Below are positions 22,297 through 31,332 of a DNA stretch of 64,000 bases, in pieces. Origin of the DNA: Pseudonocardia phyllosphaerae (lineage in GTDB: Bacteria; Actinomycetota; Actinomycetes; Mycobacteriales; Pseudonocardiaceae). A program made the translations under genes and the position numbers. Below the pieces are notes generated by a model. The model had not been told where the DNA came from, did not search any database, and saw nothing but the letters and a program-made list of their open reading frames with translations. The DNA lies in contig NZ_JBKGXS010000001.1 of NCBI RefSeq assembly GCF_046546475.1, forward strand, positions 558,001 to 622,000. Direction: 5' to 3'. Position 1 is the first letter of the stretch; each line of letters begins with the position of its first letter.

Positions 22297-25239
22297 GTGA
22301 GCACGGACAGCGCTGCGCGCCCCACCACCTCGAGCGCCACCGCGTACCGGGCCCTGGAGAACGACCTGCGTGCCGCGATCGGCGGCGAGGTCCGGTTCGA
22401 CGCGGGCAGCCGCGCGATGTGGTCCGCGGACGCGTCGAACTACCGGGGGATCCCGATCGGTGTGATCGCCCCGCGCGACGCCGGCGACGTCGAGGCCGCC
22501 GTGGCGGTCTGCCGTGCCCACGACGTGCCGGTGCTCCCGCTCGGCTCGCGGACCTCGATCGCGGGGCAGTCGGTGAACACTGCCGTCGCGTTCGACCTCA
22601 AGACCCACATGGACGGGATCCTCGAGATCGACCCGGACGCGCGCACCGCGACCGTCCAGCCCGGCGCGGTCTGCGACGCCGTCCGCAACGCAGGCAAGCC
22701 GCACGGCCTCACGTTCGGCCCGGACCCGTCGACGCACAACCGCTGCACGATCGGCGGGATGATCGGCAACAACGCCTGCGGCTCGCACTCGGTGGCCTGG
22801 GGCAAGACCGTCGACAACGTCCGCTCGCTCGACGTCCTCACCTACCGCGGCGAGCGGCTCACCCTCGGCGGCGACGGCACCGAGACCGGCACCATCCCGG
22901 ACGCGCTGCGCGCACTCGGCACCCGGCTCGCGCCGGACGTCGAGCGCGGCTTCCCGGACCTGACCCGCCGCGTCTCCGGCTACAACCTCGACCAGCTGCT
23001 CCCCGGGAACGTGAACCTGGCGAAGGCGCTGGTCGGCACCGAGGGCACCTGCGCCACGATCCTCTCGGCGACGGTCGACCTGGTCGAGTCCCCGCCGGCC
23101 CGCGCGCTGGCCGTGCTCGGCTTCCCGGACGCCTACCACGCCGCGGACAACGTGATGATCGTCCGCGAGCACTCGCCGCTGACCATCGAGGGCATGGACG
23201 CCGGCCTGATCGCGTCGCTGAGGGCGTTGCGCCCCAACGAGACCGCCAGCCGGATGCTGCCCGAGGGCAAGGGCTGGCTCTACATCGAGACCGGCGGCGC
23301 CGACCGCGGCGAGGCCGAGGCCGCCGCGCAGGCCGTCGCCGACGCGATGAAGGCCTACACCACCGGCGCCGTCGTCGTCTCCGAGCCGAAGGAGATGGCC
23401 GCGCTCTGGAAGATCCGCGAGGAGGGTGCAGGCCTGCTCACCCGGTCCCCGGAGGGCGGCGAGGCCTGGCCGGGCTGGGAGGACGCCGCCGTCCCGCCGG
23501 AGCGCTTCGGCGCCTACCTGCGCGAGTTCGACAAGGTGCTGGAGCGCCACGGCCGCAAGGGCATCTACTACGGCCACTTCGGCGACGGCTGCCTGCACGT
23601 CCGGATCGACTTCGACCTGCTCAGCAAGGCCGGGGTGCAGAACTTCCGGGACTTCATGACCGACGCCGCCGACGTCGTCGTCGAGCACGGCGGGTCGCTG
23701 TCCGGTGAGCACGGCGACGGCCAGGCCCGCGCCGAGCTGCTCCCGCGGATGTACCCGCCGGAGATCATCGCCGGGTTCGAGCGGTTCAAGGAGATCTGGG
23801 ACCCGGACGACCGGATGAACCCCGGCCGCGTCGTCAACCCGGCGACGATGGACGAGAACCTGCGCGTCCAGCTGGGCATGCCCACCATGCCCGACGAGCC
23901 GATCCTCGCCTTCGGCCACGACCGTGGCTCCTTCCACCGCGCCACCCGCCGCTGCCTCGGCGTCGGCAAGTGCGCGGTCGACACCGGCTCGGGCGTCATG
24001 TGCCCCAGCTGGAACGTCACCCAGGAGGAGAAGTACTCCACCCGCGGCCGCGCCCGGCTGCTGTTCGAGATGGCCAACGGCGAGGTCATCACCGACGGCT
24101 GGCAGTCCGACGAGGTCGCCGAGTCGCTGGATCTGTGCCTGTCCTGCAAGGGATGCAAGTCCGACTGCCCGGTCGGCGTGGACATGGCGGCGTACAAGAC
24201 CGAGTTTCTGGCGCACCGGTTCAAGAACAAGCTGCGCCCGCGCAACCACTACTCGATGGGTGCGCTGCCGCGCTGGATGCGGATCGTCGGGGCGCTGCCC
24301 GCCGTCGCCGTCGACGGGATCAACAAGCTCTCGCAGGTGCCGCTGCTGGCGAAGGTCGCCAAGAAGGCCGGCGGCATCGACCCGCAGCGCGCCATCCCGC
24401 CGATCGCGCGGGAGACCTACACGTCCCGGGCCAAGCGCGGCGAGATGACCTCCGCGGTGCCGGACCTGGGCATCGCGCCCGGCAGCCGCGGCAGGCTGAT
24501 GCTGTGGACCGACACGTTCACCGACCACTTCGACCCGGACATCGCCGCCGACGCCGTCGCCGTGCTCACCGCGCTCGGCTACCGCGTCGAGCTGCCGCCC
24601 GGCAACGTCTGCTGCGGCCTGACCTGGGTCTCGACCGGTCAGGTCACCGCGGCCCGGCGGGTGCTGGCGCGCAGCCTCAACCGGATCGGCCCCGCGCTCG
24701 ACGCCGGCGTCCCCGTCGTCGGGCTGGAACCGTCCTGCACCGCCGCACTGCGTTCCGACGCCGCCGAGCTGCTGCCCGACGACCCACGGGTGAAGCTGCT
24801 GTCCCAGCAGGTGTCGACGTTCGCCGAGCTGCTCGCCCGGCACACCGACGAGCTGGCCGTCGCCGCCGGTTCGGGCAACGGCGAGGTGCTCGTCCAGGTG
24901 CACTGCCACCAGCACGCCGAGCTGGGCAGCGAGCCCGACCGGGCGGTGCTCTCGGCGCTGGGCGTCGACGCGACCGTGCTCGATTCGGGCTGCTGCGGCC
25001 TGGCCGGCAACTTCGGCTTCGAGGACGGGCACTACGACGTCTCGATGGCGTGCGCCGAGCGGGCCCTGCTGCCCGCGCTGCGTTCCGCGGAACCGGCCGT
25101 CGACCTGCTGGCCGACGGCTACTCCTGCCGCACCCAGGTGCGTCAGGCGGGGGAGCGGGAGCCGGTGCACCTGGCGCAGATCGCGGTCAGGGCGTTGCGC
25201 GGAACACCGGCACGCATGCCGGGCCGCACGGCCGGGTAG
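22297..25239 (+). CDS. FAD- and Fe-S-binding dehydrogenase (D-2-hydroxyacid / glycolate oxidase-like fusion)
   Basis: 980 residues in three parts. Residues about 20-270 form a PCMH-type FAD domain (LPLGSRTSIAGQS, FGPDPSTHNRCTIGGMIGNNACG). Residues about 290-520 form the FAD-linked oxidase C-terminal domain (YYGHFGDGCLHVRID, HGGSLSGEHGDGQARAELL, MNPGRVVNP). The rest is an iron-sulfur region with LCLSCKGCKSDCPVGVD near 614 and GVGKCAVDTGSGVMCPSW near 555, then two CCG modules (CCGLTWVSTGQ near 771, CCGLAGNFG near 899). This is the YdiJ-like/D-lactate or D-2-hydroxyglutarate dehydrogenase architecture, probably passing electrons to menaquinone. The exact substrate cannot be read from sequence. 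Confidence 0.88.
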   Translation: MSTDSAARPTTSSATAYRALENDLRAAIGGEVRFDAGSRAMWSADASNYRGIPIGVIAPRDAGDVEAAVAVCRAHDVPVLPLGSRTSIAGQSVNTAVAFDLKTHMDGILEIDPDARTATVQPGAVCDAVRNAGKPHGLTFGPDPSTHNRCTIGGMIGNNACGSHSVAWGKTVDNVRSLDVLTYRGERLTLGGDGTETGTIPDALRALGTRLAPDVERGFPDLTRRVSGYNLDQLLPGNVNLAKALVGTEGTCATILSATVDLVESPPARALAVLGFPDAYHAADNVMIVREHSPLTIEGMDAGLIASLRALRPNETASRMLPEGKGWLYIETGGADRGEAEAAAQAVADAMKAYTTGAVVVSEPKEMAALWKIREEGAGLLTRSPEGGEAWPGWEDAAVPPERFGAYLREFDKVLERHGRKGIYYGHFGDGCLHVRIDFDLLSKAGVQNFRDFMTDAADVVVEHGGSLSGEHGDGQARAELLPRMYPPEIIAGFERFKEIWDPDDRMNPGRVVNPATMDENLRVQLGMPTMPDEPILAFGHDRGSFHRATRRCLGVGKCAVDTGSGVMCPSWNVTQEEKYSTRGRARLLFEMANGEVITDGWQSDEVAESLDLCLSCKGCKSDCPVGVDMAAYKTEFLAHRFKNKLRPRNHYSMGALPRWMRIVGALPAVAVDGINKLSQVPLLAKVAKKAGGIDPQRAIPPIARETYTSRAKRGEMTSAVPDLGIAPGSRGRLMLWTDTFTDHFDPDIAADAVAVLTALGYRVELPPGNVCCGLTWVSTGQVTAARRVLARSLNRIGPALDAGVPVVGLEPSCTAALRSDAAELLPDDPRVKLLSQQVSTFAELLARHTDELAVAAGSGNGEVLVQVHCHQHAELGSEPDRAVLSALGVDATVLDSGCCGLAGNFGFEDGHYDVSMACAERALLPALRSAEPAVDLLADGYSCRTQVRQAGEREPVHLAQIAVRALRGTPARMPGRTAG

Positions 25240-25248
25240 ACGATCGGC

Positions 25249-26073
25249 ATGGCTGTTCCGACTATCAAGCTGAACGACGGCCGCGAGATCCCGCAGCTCG
25301 GGTTCGGCGTCTTCCAGATCGACAACGCGACCACCGCCGAGAAGGTGAAGGCCGCGCTGGACATCGGCTACCGGCACATCGACACCGCGCAGATGTACGG
25401 CAACGAGGAGGGCGTCGGCCAGGCGATCGCCGACTCGGGCATCCCGCGTGACGAGCTCTGGATCACCACGAAGCTGAACAACGACAGCCACGGCCGGAAG
25501 TCGGCTGTCGAGAAGCTCGACGAGAGCCTCCAGAAGCTCGGCCTCGACCACGTGGACCTCTACCTGATCCACTGGCCGAAGCCGCAGGACGACCGCTACG
25601 TCGAGACCTGGCAGGGCTTCGAGGACGCGCGGTCCGCGGGCAAGACGCTGTCCATCGGCGTCTCGAACTTCCAGGTCCCGCACCTCGAGCGGCTGGCGAA
25701 GGAGACCGACACGGTCCCCGTCGTCAACCAGGTCGAGTTCCACCCGCAGCTGGTGCAGCGCGAGCTGCGCGACTACCTGCGGCAGCACGACATCGCCGTC
25801 GAGGCCTGGAGCCCGATCGGCCAGGGCAAGGGGCTGTTGGAGAACTCCCAGCTCACCGAGCTGGCCGAGAAGGTCGGCCGCTCCCCGGCCCAGGTCGTGC
25901 TGCGCTGGCACATCCAGCTCGGGAACATCGTCTTCCCGAAGTCGAACAACCCGGAGCGGATGAAGGAGAACTTCGAGCTGTTCGACTTCACCCTCTCCGA
26001 CGACGACATGGCCGCCGTCGAGAAGCTGCACACCGGCGAGCGGATCGGGCCGGACCCGGACACCTTCGGCTGA
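25249..26073 (+). CDS. Aldo/keto reductase
   Basis: 274 residues, a normal AKR barrel of the 2,5-diketo-gluconate reductase group. N-terminal KLNDGREIPQLGFGVFQ; catalytic tetrad parts D and Y in YRHIDTAQMYGNEEGVG (Y about 50), K in ITTKLNND (about 75), H in YLIHWPKP (about 108). C-terminal NADPH-binding IVFPKSNNPERMKENFELFDF. Nine bases after the dehydrogenase stop, so probably co-transcribed. Broad carbonyl substrates; physiological role unknown. Confidence 0.93.
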   Translation: MAVPTIKLNDGREIPQLGFGVFQIDNATTAEKVKAALDIGYRHIDTAQMYGNEEGVGQAIADSGIPRDELWITTKLNNDSHGRKSAVEKLDESLQKLGLDHVDLYLIHWPKPQDDRYVETWQGFEDARSAGKTLSIGVSNFQVPHLERLAKETDTVPVVNQVEFHPQLVQRELRDYLRQHDIAVEAWSPIGQGKGLLENSQLTELAEKVGRSPAQVVLRWHIQLGNIVFPKSNNPERMKENFELFDFTLSDDDMAAVEKLHTGERIGPDPDTFG

Positions 26074-26090
26074 GGTCACCCGCACCGGCT

Positions 26091-26125
26091 CGACGGCCCG
26101 GCACCCACGCGGTGCCGGGCCGTCG
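26091..26125. terminator. Bidirectional hairpin terminator
   Basis: Perfect 15-base arms (26091-26105, 26111-26125; GACGGCCCGGCACC within) with a 5-base loop, between the converging aldo/keto reductase and FMN reductase genes. Confidence 0.85.
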
Positions 26126-26184
26126 TCGTGCAGCGCGGTCGCCGCAGGCAACTGCTCGCAGGCAGGAGTCGTCCGCCCGAGCTG

Positions 26185-26823
26185 TCACGCCGGGTAGGGA
26201 GCCTCCGTGCGTCCCCGGGCCAGCGCCACCGCCCACCAGTGCAGCAGGTCGAGGACGTTCTTCGCCGCGATCTGCGCAGCGGCCTCCGTGGGGCGCCCGT
26301 CGTCCCAGTGCAGCGGATAGTCGGCGAACGCCAGTCGGTCCCGAATCGGCACCGCATGCAGCTCGACCAGCACGTTCTCCAGGTGCAGCACGGCGTGCCT
26401 GCCACCGCTGCCACCGCCGTAGGACGCGAACGTGACCGGTTTCGCCGCCCACTGGGTGTAGTGCCAGTCGATCGCGGCCTTCAGGGACGCCGGGTAGCTG
26501 TGGTTGTACTCCGGCGTGACGAGCAGGACGGCGTCGGCCGCATCGAGCGCGCGGGTCAATGAAGTCATCCCGGGTGGACGCGGGTAGCTCGCGGCGTCCT
26601 TCGGTGAAGCCGCGGGCAGGACGAGTGGGACGTCGACGTCGGCCAGGTCGACCAGCTCGACGTCGAAACCGCCGTGCTCGCGGGCCCGCTCGGCGACCCA
26701 CGACCCGGCGACATGGCCGAACCGGCCGTCTCGGACGCTGCCGACGAGGACGAGCAGAGTGGGAGCGCGGTCGGCCCCGGCTCCGGTGCTCACGATCTCG
26801 GTGTTCACCGATTCTGTGGTCAT
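26185..26823 (-). CDS. NADPH-dependent FMN reductase family flavoprotein
   Basis: 212 residues from ATG 26823. Flavodoxin-like fold: LLVLVGSVRDGRFGHVAGSWVAERA binds the FMN phosphate, LLVTPEYNHSYPASLKAAIDW is the family signature, and FASYGGGSGGRHAVLHLENVL follows. The C-terminus is DLLHWWAVALARGR. Likely a quinone/azo/FMN reductase. It is transcribed away from an HTH regulator gene 101 bases away, which probably controls it. Confidence 0.9.
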   Translation of the reverse strand: MTTESVNTEIVSTGAGADRAPTLLVLVGSVRDGRFGHVAGSWVAERAREHGGFDVELVDLADVDVPLVLPAASPKDAASYPRPPGMTSLTRALDAADAVLLVTPEYNHSYPASLKAAIDWHYTQWAAKPVTFASYGGGSGGRHAVLHLENVLVELHAVPIRDRLAFADYPLHWDDGRPTEAAAQIAAKNVLDLLHWWAVALARGRTEAPYPA

Positions 26824-26912
26824 GGGATCGACGCTGGCGCGTACGGACGCGCCGGGGGAGACCATGCGCAGGATGGCCCCGGCGGGGCCACCCTCCGGGC
26901 GCCGCACCCTCG

Positions 26913-26918
26913 TACGCT
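26913..26918 (+). promoter_or_regulatory. Leaderless-type -10 box (TACGCT) of the HTH regulator
   Basis: TACGCT ends 6 bases before GTG 26925. Confidence 0.5.
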
Positions 26919-26924
26919 CGGGGC

Positions 26925-27761
26925 GTGTCCGGTTCGCCGCTCGGTGACTTCCTGCGGTCGCGGCGCGACGGCGCCCGGCCGGAGAACTTCGGGCTGCCGG
27001 TCGGACCGCGCCGCCGGGCACCTGGCCTGCGACGCAGCGAGCTCGCCGTGCTGGCCGGGATGAGCGTCGAGTACCTGGTGCGCATCGAGCAGGGCCGCGA
27101 TCGGAACCCGTCCGTGCCGGTGATCAACGCTCTGGCCGACGCCCTACGTCTCGACGACGCCGACCGTGACTACCTACGACGGCTCGCGAAGATCACCGAG
27201 GGCAGCGAGTGCATTGGGTTGCCGCCGCGCCGCGACGACGTTCGCGCCGGGGTGTGGAGCATGCTCGCGCTGCTCGAACCCGGCCTCGCTCTTGTGCTCG
27301 ATCCGCTCGGTGCGGTCCTGGCGCACACGTCGTCGTTCGCGACGCTGGCGGCTCCATCCGGACTGCTCGACAGTGACCGCCCCGATCTCACCCGATACGT
27401 GCTGGCCGACCCGCGCGCCCGCGACGTGTTCCCGGATCGGGATCGCGTTGCTGACGAGCGCGTGGCGGAACTCTGGCTCGGGGCCACGTCCGCGCAGCTC
27501 GACCTGCTGCGCACCGACCTGCCGCCCGCGGCGCGCACGGACCTCGCGGGACGGCTGGGCCGCCACCCCCGCCGGGCCGGCGGGATGCTGCGCTGGCGAC
27601 GCCCGGAGGGCGTCCTGCATCTGGACCGGGAGACCCTGGAGATCCGCGCCGATGCGGGGCAGCAGCTCCTCGTCCTCCTGCCCGCCGACGACGCGACCGC
27701 GGAGCTGCTTCGGCAGATCCTGGGCGGACGGCCGCTGCGTGCCGTGCCAGGGTCGCTGTGA
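26925..27761 (+). CDS. XRE-type HTH regulator with MmyB-like ligand domain
   Basis: 278 residues from GTG 26925. The HTH near residues 25-75 carries the family signature RRRAPGLRRSELAVLAGMSVEYLVRIEQGRD. Residues about 105-270 match the MmyB-like ligand-binding region (GLALVLDPLGAVLAHTSSFATL, then RWRRPEGVLHLDRETLEI). Such proteins typically repress an adjacent oxidoreductase gene and respond to a small hydrophobic ligand. Here the divergent FMN reductase is the obvious target. Start chosen on the conserved N-terminus SPLGDFLRSRR and the -10 box; the frame is open further upstream across the neighbouring gene. Confidence 0.88.
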   Translation: MSGSPLGDFLRSRRDGARPENFGLPVGPRRRAPGLRRSELAVLAGMSVEYLVRIEQGRDRNPSVPVINALADALRLDDADRDYLRRLAKITEGSECIGLPPRRDDVRAGVWSMLALLEPGLALVLDPLGAVLAHTSSFATLAAPSGLLDSDRPDLTRYVLADPRARDVFPDRDRVADERVAELWLGATSAQLDLLRTDLPPAARTDLAGRLGRHPRRAGGMLRWRRPEGVLHLDRETLEIRADAGQQLLVLLPADDATAELLRQILGGRPLRAVPGSL

Positions 27762-27860
27762 TGCAGGACACTCAGCGGATTCCGGGAGGGTACGGCGGTC
27801 ATCCGCCCCCGTGCCGTCCCACGACCCGGGGAGCCGGGTCGACGAATCACCGCAGGTCCG

Positions 27861-27866
27861 TACGGT
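27861..27866 (+). promoter_or_regulatory. Leaderless-type -10 box (TACGGT)
   Basis: TACGGT ends 8 bases before ATG 27875. Confidence 0.4.
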
Positions 27867-27874
27867 GGGAACCG

Positions 27875-28192
27875 ATGTTGGCCATCACCGAGAACGCCGC
27901 CGAGGCGATCAAGTCCCTGACCACCGACGCCGAGCTGCCCGAGCAGGGCGGCCTGCGCATCACCGCGCCCGACCCGGAGCAGGGCCTGGAGCTGGCGCTC
28001 GCGCAGAGCGCCGACGGCCAGGACACCGTGCTGCGTGGCGAGGGCGTCGCCGTCTTCCTGGAGCCGTCCGCGGCCCAGATGCTCGACGACAAGGTGCTCG
28101 ACGTGCAGCCCGTCCAGACCGAGGAGGGCGAGCAGGAGCTGCGCTTCGCCATCGTCGCCCAGGACGACGCGGTCGAGCCCGAGCAGGCCTGA
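27875..28192 (+). CDS. HesB/IscA-like protein lacking the cysteine ligands
   Basis: 105 residues starting MLAITENAAEAIKSL. The beginning (ITENAAEAIKSL), the middle (GGLRITAPDPEQGLELAL) and the end (VFLEPSAAQMLDDKVLDV) follow the A-type Fe-S carrier fold. However, no cysteine is present anywhere, so the CX(n)CXC cluster ligands are missing and classic cluster transfer seems impossible. Proteins of this kind are annotated as HesB-like in actinobacteria; the role is unknown. Converges with the ABC-F gene across a strong terminator. Confidence 0.82.
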   Translation: MLAITENAAEAIKSLTTDAELPEQGGLRITAPDPEQGLELALAQSADGQDTVLRGEGVAVFLEPSAAQMLDDKVLDVQPVQTEEGEQELRFAIVAQDDAVEPEQA

Positions 28193-28216
28193 CACAGCCC
28201 GCACCACGAGTTCCGC

Positions 28217-28245
28217 GGCCCCGGTACGGATCCCGTACCGGGGCC
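28217..28245. terminator. Bidirectional hairpin terminator
   Basis: Perfect 13-base arms GGCCCCGGTACGG (28217-28229) and CCGTACCGGGGCC (28233-28245), 3-base loop, between two converging genes. Confidence 0.85.
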
Positions 28246-28254
28246 GACGCACGT

Positions 28255-29901
28255 TCAGGCCTCGTGCACCGCGCCGTCGCGGACCTCCCAGCGTCGCGTC
28301 GCGCGCACCGTGTCGAGCATCCGGCGGTCGTGGGTCACGAGCAGCACGGTCCCGCCGAACGCGTCGACGGCCTGCTCCAGCTGCTCGATCGCGGGCAGGT
28401 CCAGGTGGTTGGTCGGCTCGTCGAGCACGAGCAGGTTCACGCCGCGGGCCTGCAGCAGCGCCAGCGCCGCCCGGGTTCGTTCACCCGGGGACAGCGACGC
28501 CGCCGTCCGCAGCACCTGGTCCGCGCCGAGCGAGAACTTCGCGAGCAGCGTGCGGACCTCGGACTCCGGCCAGTCGGGCACCTGCTCACCGAACGCGCGC
28601 AGCAGCGTCGCCTCGCCGAGGAACGCCCCGCGGGCCTGGTCGATCTCCCCGACCAGCACCCCGGACCCGAGCCCACCGGCCCCGGACTCCGGGTCGAGCC
28701 GGCCGAGCAGTCCGGCGAGCAGCGTGGACTTCCCGGCCCCGTTCGCCCCGGTGACCACGACGCGGTCTGCCCACTGCACCTGCACCGTCACCGGGCCGAG
28801 CACGAAGTCCCCGCGGCGCAGCACGGCCGCGTCGAGCCCGGCGACCACGGTCCCGGAGCGAGGCGCGGCGGCGATCTCCATCCGCAGCTCCCACTCCTTG
28901 CGGGGCTCCTCCACGACGTCGAGCCGCTCGATCGCCCGCTCGGTCTGCCGGGCCTTCGCCGCCTGCTTCTCGCTGGACTCCGCGCGCTGGGCGCGCACGT
29001 TCTTGTCCGGGTCCTTCGTCTTCCGCCGCGCGTTCCGGACGCCCTGGGCCATCCAGTTCCGCTGCATCACCGCGCGGTCCTTGAGCGAGCCGAGCTTGTC
29101 GGCGTACTCCTCGTAGGCCTCGCGGGCGTGCCGCCGGGCCGTGGCGCGCTCGGTCAGGTAGGCGTCGTAGCCGCCGTCGTAGACGCCGATGCACTGCTGC
29201 ACCAGGTCCAGCTCGACGACCCGGTTCACCGTGCGCGCCAGGAACTCCCGGTCGTGGCTGACCAGCACCACCGGGGTGCCCGCGCGCCCGGCACCGGTGA
29301 CGAAGCGCTCCAGGCGGGCGAGCCCGTCGAGGTCCAGGTCGTTGGTCGGCTCGTCGAGCAGCAGCAGGTCGTAGCGCGACAGCAGCAGCGCGGCCAGGTT
29401 CGCCCGGGCCGCCTGCCCGCCGGAGAGCCCGGTCATCGCCGCGTCCGGGCCCGCGCCGAGGCCGACCTCGTGCAGCACCTCGCCGGAGCGCTCGTCGAGG
29501 TCGGCGCCGCCGAGGGCGAGCCAGCGGTCCAGGGCGGCGGCGTAGCGGTCGTCGGCGCCGGGCCCGCCGGTCGCCAGGGCCTCGGCGGCGTCGTCCATCG
29601 CGGTCTGCGCGGCGGCGACGCCGGTGCGCCGGGCCAGGAACCCGGCGACGGTCTCGCCGGGCCGGCGGTCGGGCTCCTGCGGCAGGTACCCGACGGTCGC
29701 GTCCGGCGGGGCCAGGGTCAGCCTGCCCTGCTCGGGCGTGCGCCCACCGGCCAGCAGCGCGAGCAGGGTGGACTTGCCGGCGCCGTTGGCGCCGACCAGC
29801 CCGATGACGTCCCCGGGCGCGACGACGAGGTCGAGGCCGGAGAACAGCGGGCGGTCACCGTGGCCCGCGGCCAGGTCCGTGACGTGCAGGGTCGCGCTCA
29901 T
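28255..29901 (-). CDS. ABC-F family ATP-binding protein
   Basis: 548 residues from ATG 29901. Two ABC domains without membrane segments. Walker A GANGAGKST occurs twice (about residues 38 and 355), signatures are LSGGQAARANLAAL and LSPGERTRAALALL, and Walker B LLLLDEPTNDLDL and LLVLDEPTNHLDL. The inter-domain linker is long, basic and Arg/Lys-rich (RNWMAQGVRNARRKTKDPDKNVRAQ), as in ribosome-binding ABC-F proteins. Probable role in translation or ribosome protection; resistance is possible but not shown. A GTG at 29913 is an alternative start but overlaps the -10 box. Confidence 0.92.
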   Translation of the reverse strand: MSATLHVTDLAAGHGDRPLFSGLDLVVAPGDVIGLVGANGAGKSTLLALLAGGRTPEQGRLTLAPPDATVGYLPQEPDRRPGETVAGFLARRTGVAAAQTAMDDAAEALATGGPGADDRYAAALDRWLALGGADLDERSGEVLHEVGLGAGPDAAMTGLSGGQAARANLAALLLSRYDLLLLDEPTNDLDLDGLARLERFVTGAGRAGTPVVLVSHDREFLARTVNRVVELDLVQQCIGVYDGGYDAYLTERATARRHAREAYEEYADKLGSLKDRAVMQRNWMAQGVRNARRKTKDPDKNVRAQRAESSEKQAAKARQTERAIERLDVVEEPRKEWELRMEIAAAPRSGTVVAGLDAAVLRRGDFVLGPVTVQVQWADRVVVTGANGAGKSTLLAGLLGRLDPESGAGGLGSGVLVGEIDQARGAFLGEATLLRAFGEQVPDWPESEVRTLLAKFSLGADQVLRTAASLSPGERTRAALALLQARGVNLLVLDEPTNHLDLPAIEQLEQAVDAFGGTVLLVTHDRRMLDTVRATRRWEVRDGAVHEA

Positions 29902-29911
29902 CTCGCGCGTC

Positions 29912-29917
29912 ACGCTA
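29912..29917 (-). promoter_or_regulatory. Leaderless-type -10 box (TAGCGT) of the ABC-F gene
   Basis: On the minus strand TAGCGT ends 10 bases before ATG 29901. Confidence 0.4.
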
Positions 29918-29946
29918 CCCGGGCGCGGCCACCGGTTTCCGTCCGC

Positions 29947-31317
29947 TCAGCCCCGTACGGCCGGGTCGGCGTCGAGGCGCCGGGTGCGGGTCTCGGAGTA
30001 GGTGGCGACGGCGATGATCGTCAGCACCGAGGACGCGGCGATGTAGGCCGCGATCGCGTACCCGGTACCGGTCGCGACCAGCAGCGACGCCGCGATCAGC
30101 GGTGCGAGGCCGCCCGCGAACACCGACGCCAGCTGGTAGCCGATCGAGATGCCGGAGTAGCGGACCTTGGTGCCGAACAGCTCGGACAGGAACGCGGCCT
30201 GCGGCCCGTACATCGCGCCGTGCAGCACCAGCCCGATCGTCACCGCGATCGCCGACAGCGCGAAGCTGCGGGTGTCGAGCAGGAAGAAGAACGCGAACGC
30301 CCAGATCCCGACGCCGGCGGCGCCGAACAGGTACACCGGCTTGCGCCCGACGCGGTCGGAGATCGCGCCCCACAGCGGCGTCGTCACCAGGTGGACCGCG
30401 GCGCCGATCAGCACCGCACCCAGCACGAACGACGTCGGCAGCCCCAGCTGCGTCTTCACGTACGTCGAGACGACGATCGTGAAGATGTAGTACGAGACGT
30501 TCTCGGCGAACCGGGCGCCCATCGCGGTGAGGACCTCACGCGGGTAGGAGCGCAGCACCTCCAGGATCGGGGCGCTCTCGCGTTCCCCGGCCGCGGCGCG
30601 GGCGGCCGCCTTCGCCTGCGCGTCGCGGAACACCGGGGACTCCTCGACGGCGAGCCGCACGTAGAGCCCGATCAGTACCAGCACCGCCGAGAGCAGGAAC
30701 GGGATCCGCCAGCCCCAGCTCTGGAACGCGTCCTCCGGCTGGACCAGCGCCATGACCGCCAGCAGGCCGTTCGCCAGCAGCTGCCCGGCCGGGGCGCCTG
30801 CCTGCGGCCAGCTCGCCCAGAAGCCGCGGTGCTCGGGGCTGCCGTGCTCGGACACGATCAGCACCGCGCCGCCCCACTCGCCGCCGAGCGCGAAGCCCTG
30901 GATCACCCGCAGCAGCACCAGCAGCAGCGGGGCGAGCACCCCGATCGAGGCGTAGGACGGCAGCAGTCCGATCGCGAACGTGGACAGGCCCATCATCAGC
31001 AGCGACGCGACCAGCAGCTTCTTGCGGCCGATCAGGTCGCCGTAGTGACCGAAGAACAACCCGCCCAACGGCCGGGCGACGAACCCGACGGCGAACGTGC
31101 CCAGCGACAGCAGGGTGCCCGCGGCCGGGTCGGAGCCGGGGAAGAACGTCACCGGGAACACCAGGGTCGCGGCGACGCCGTAGAGGAAGTAGTCGTACCA
31201 CTCCACGGTCGTGCCGAGCATGCTCCCGGCGACGACCTTCGCGATCGGTGTGTGCGGGCGTTCGGACGCCGACGACGCCGGCCGGGTGTCGCCCGGGCCG
31301 GTGTGGATCTCGGACAC
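29947..31317 (-). CDS. MHS-family (metabolite:H+ symporter) MFS transporter
   Basis: 456 residues, twelve predicted membrane segments. The start of TM1, GTTVEWYDYFLYGVAATLVF, and the loop 2-3 motif GHYGDLIGRKKLLVASLLMMG are signatures of the MHS subfamily (KgtP, ShiA, ProP). VIQGFALGGEWGGAVLIVSEH is also typical. Imports a carboxylate-like solute by proton symport; the substrate is unknown. GTG start with GGGGGAG just upstream. It lies downstream of the old-yellow-enzyme gene, separated by a hairpin. Confidence 0.93.
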   Translation of the reverse strand: MSEIHTGPGDTRPASSASERPHTPIAKVVAGSMLGTTVEWYDYFLYGVAATLVFPVTFFPGSDPAAGTLLSLGTFAVGFVARPLGGLFFGHYGDLIGRKKLLVASLLMMGLSTFAIGLLPSYASIGVLAPLLLVLLRVIQGFALGGEWGGAVLIVSEHGSPEHRGFWASWPQAGAPAGQLLANGLLAVMALVQPEDAFQSWGWRIPFLLSAVLVLIGLYVRLAVEESPVFRDAQAKAAARAAAGERESAPILEVLRSYPREVLTAMGARFAENVSYYIFTIVVSTYVKTQLGLPTSFVLGAVLIGAAVHLVTTPLWGAISDRVGRKPVYLFGAAGVGIWAFAFFFLLDTRSFALSAIAVTIGLVLHGAMYGPQAAFLSELFGTKVRYSGISIGYQLASVFAGGLAPLIAASLLVATGTGYAIAAYIAASSVLTIIAVATYSETRTRRLDADPAVRG

Positions 31318-31332
31318 GCTGTCTCCCCCGGG

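Noticed and set aside
22183..26151. A 1322-codon antisense frame opposite the FAD dehydrogenase and aldo/keto reductase
   Set aside because: Composition is Arg/Gly/Val/Asp-rich without domains and mirrors the codon pattern of the true genes on the plus strand.
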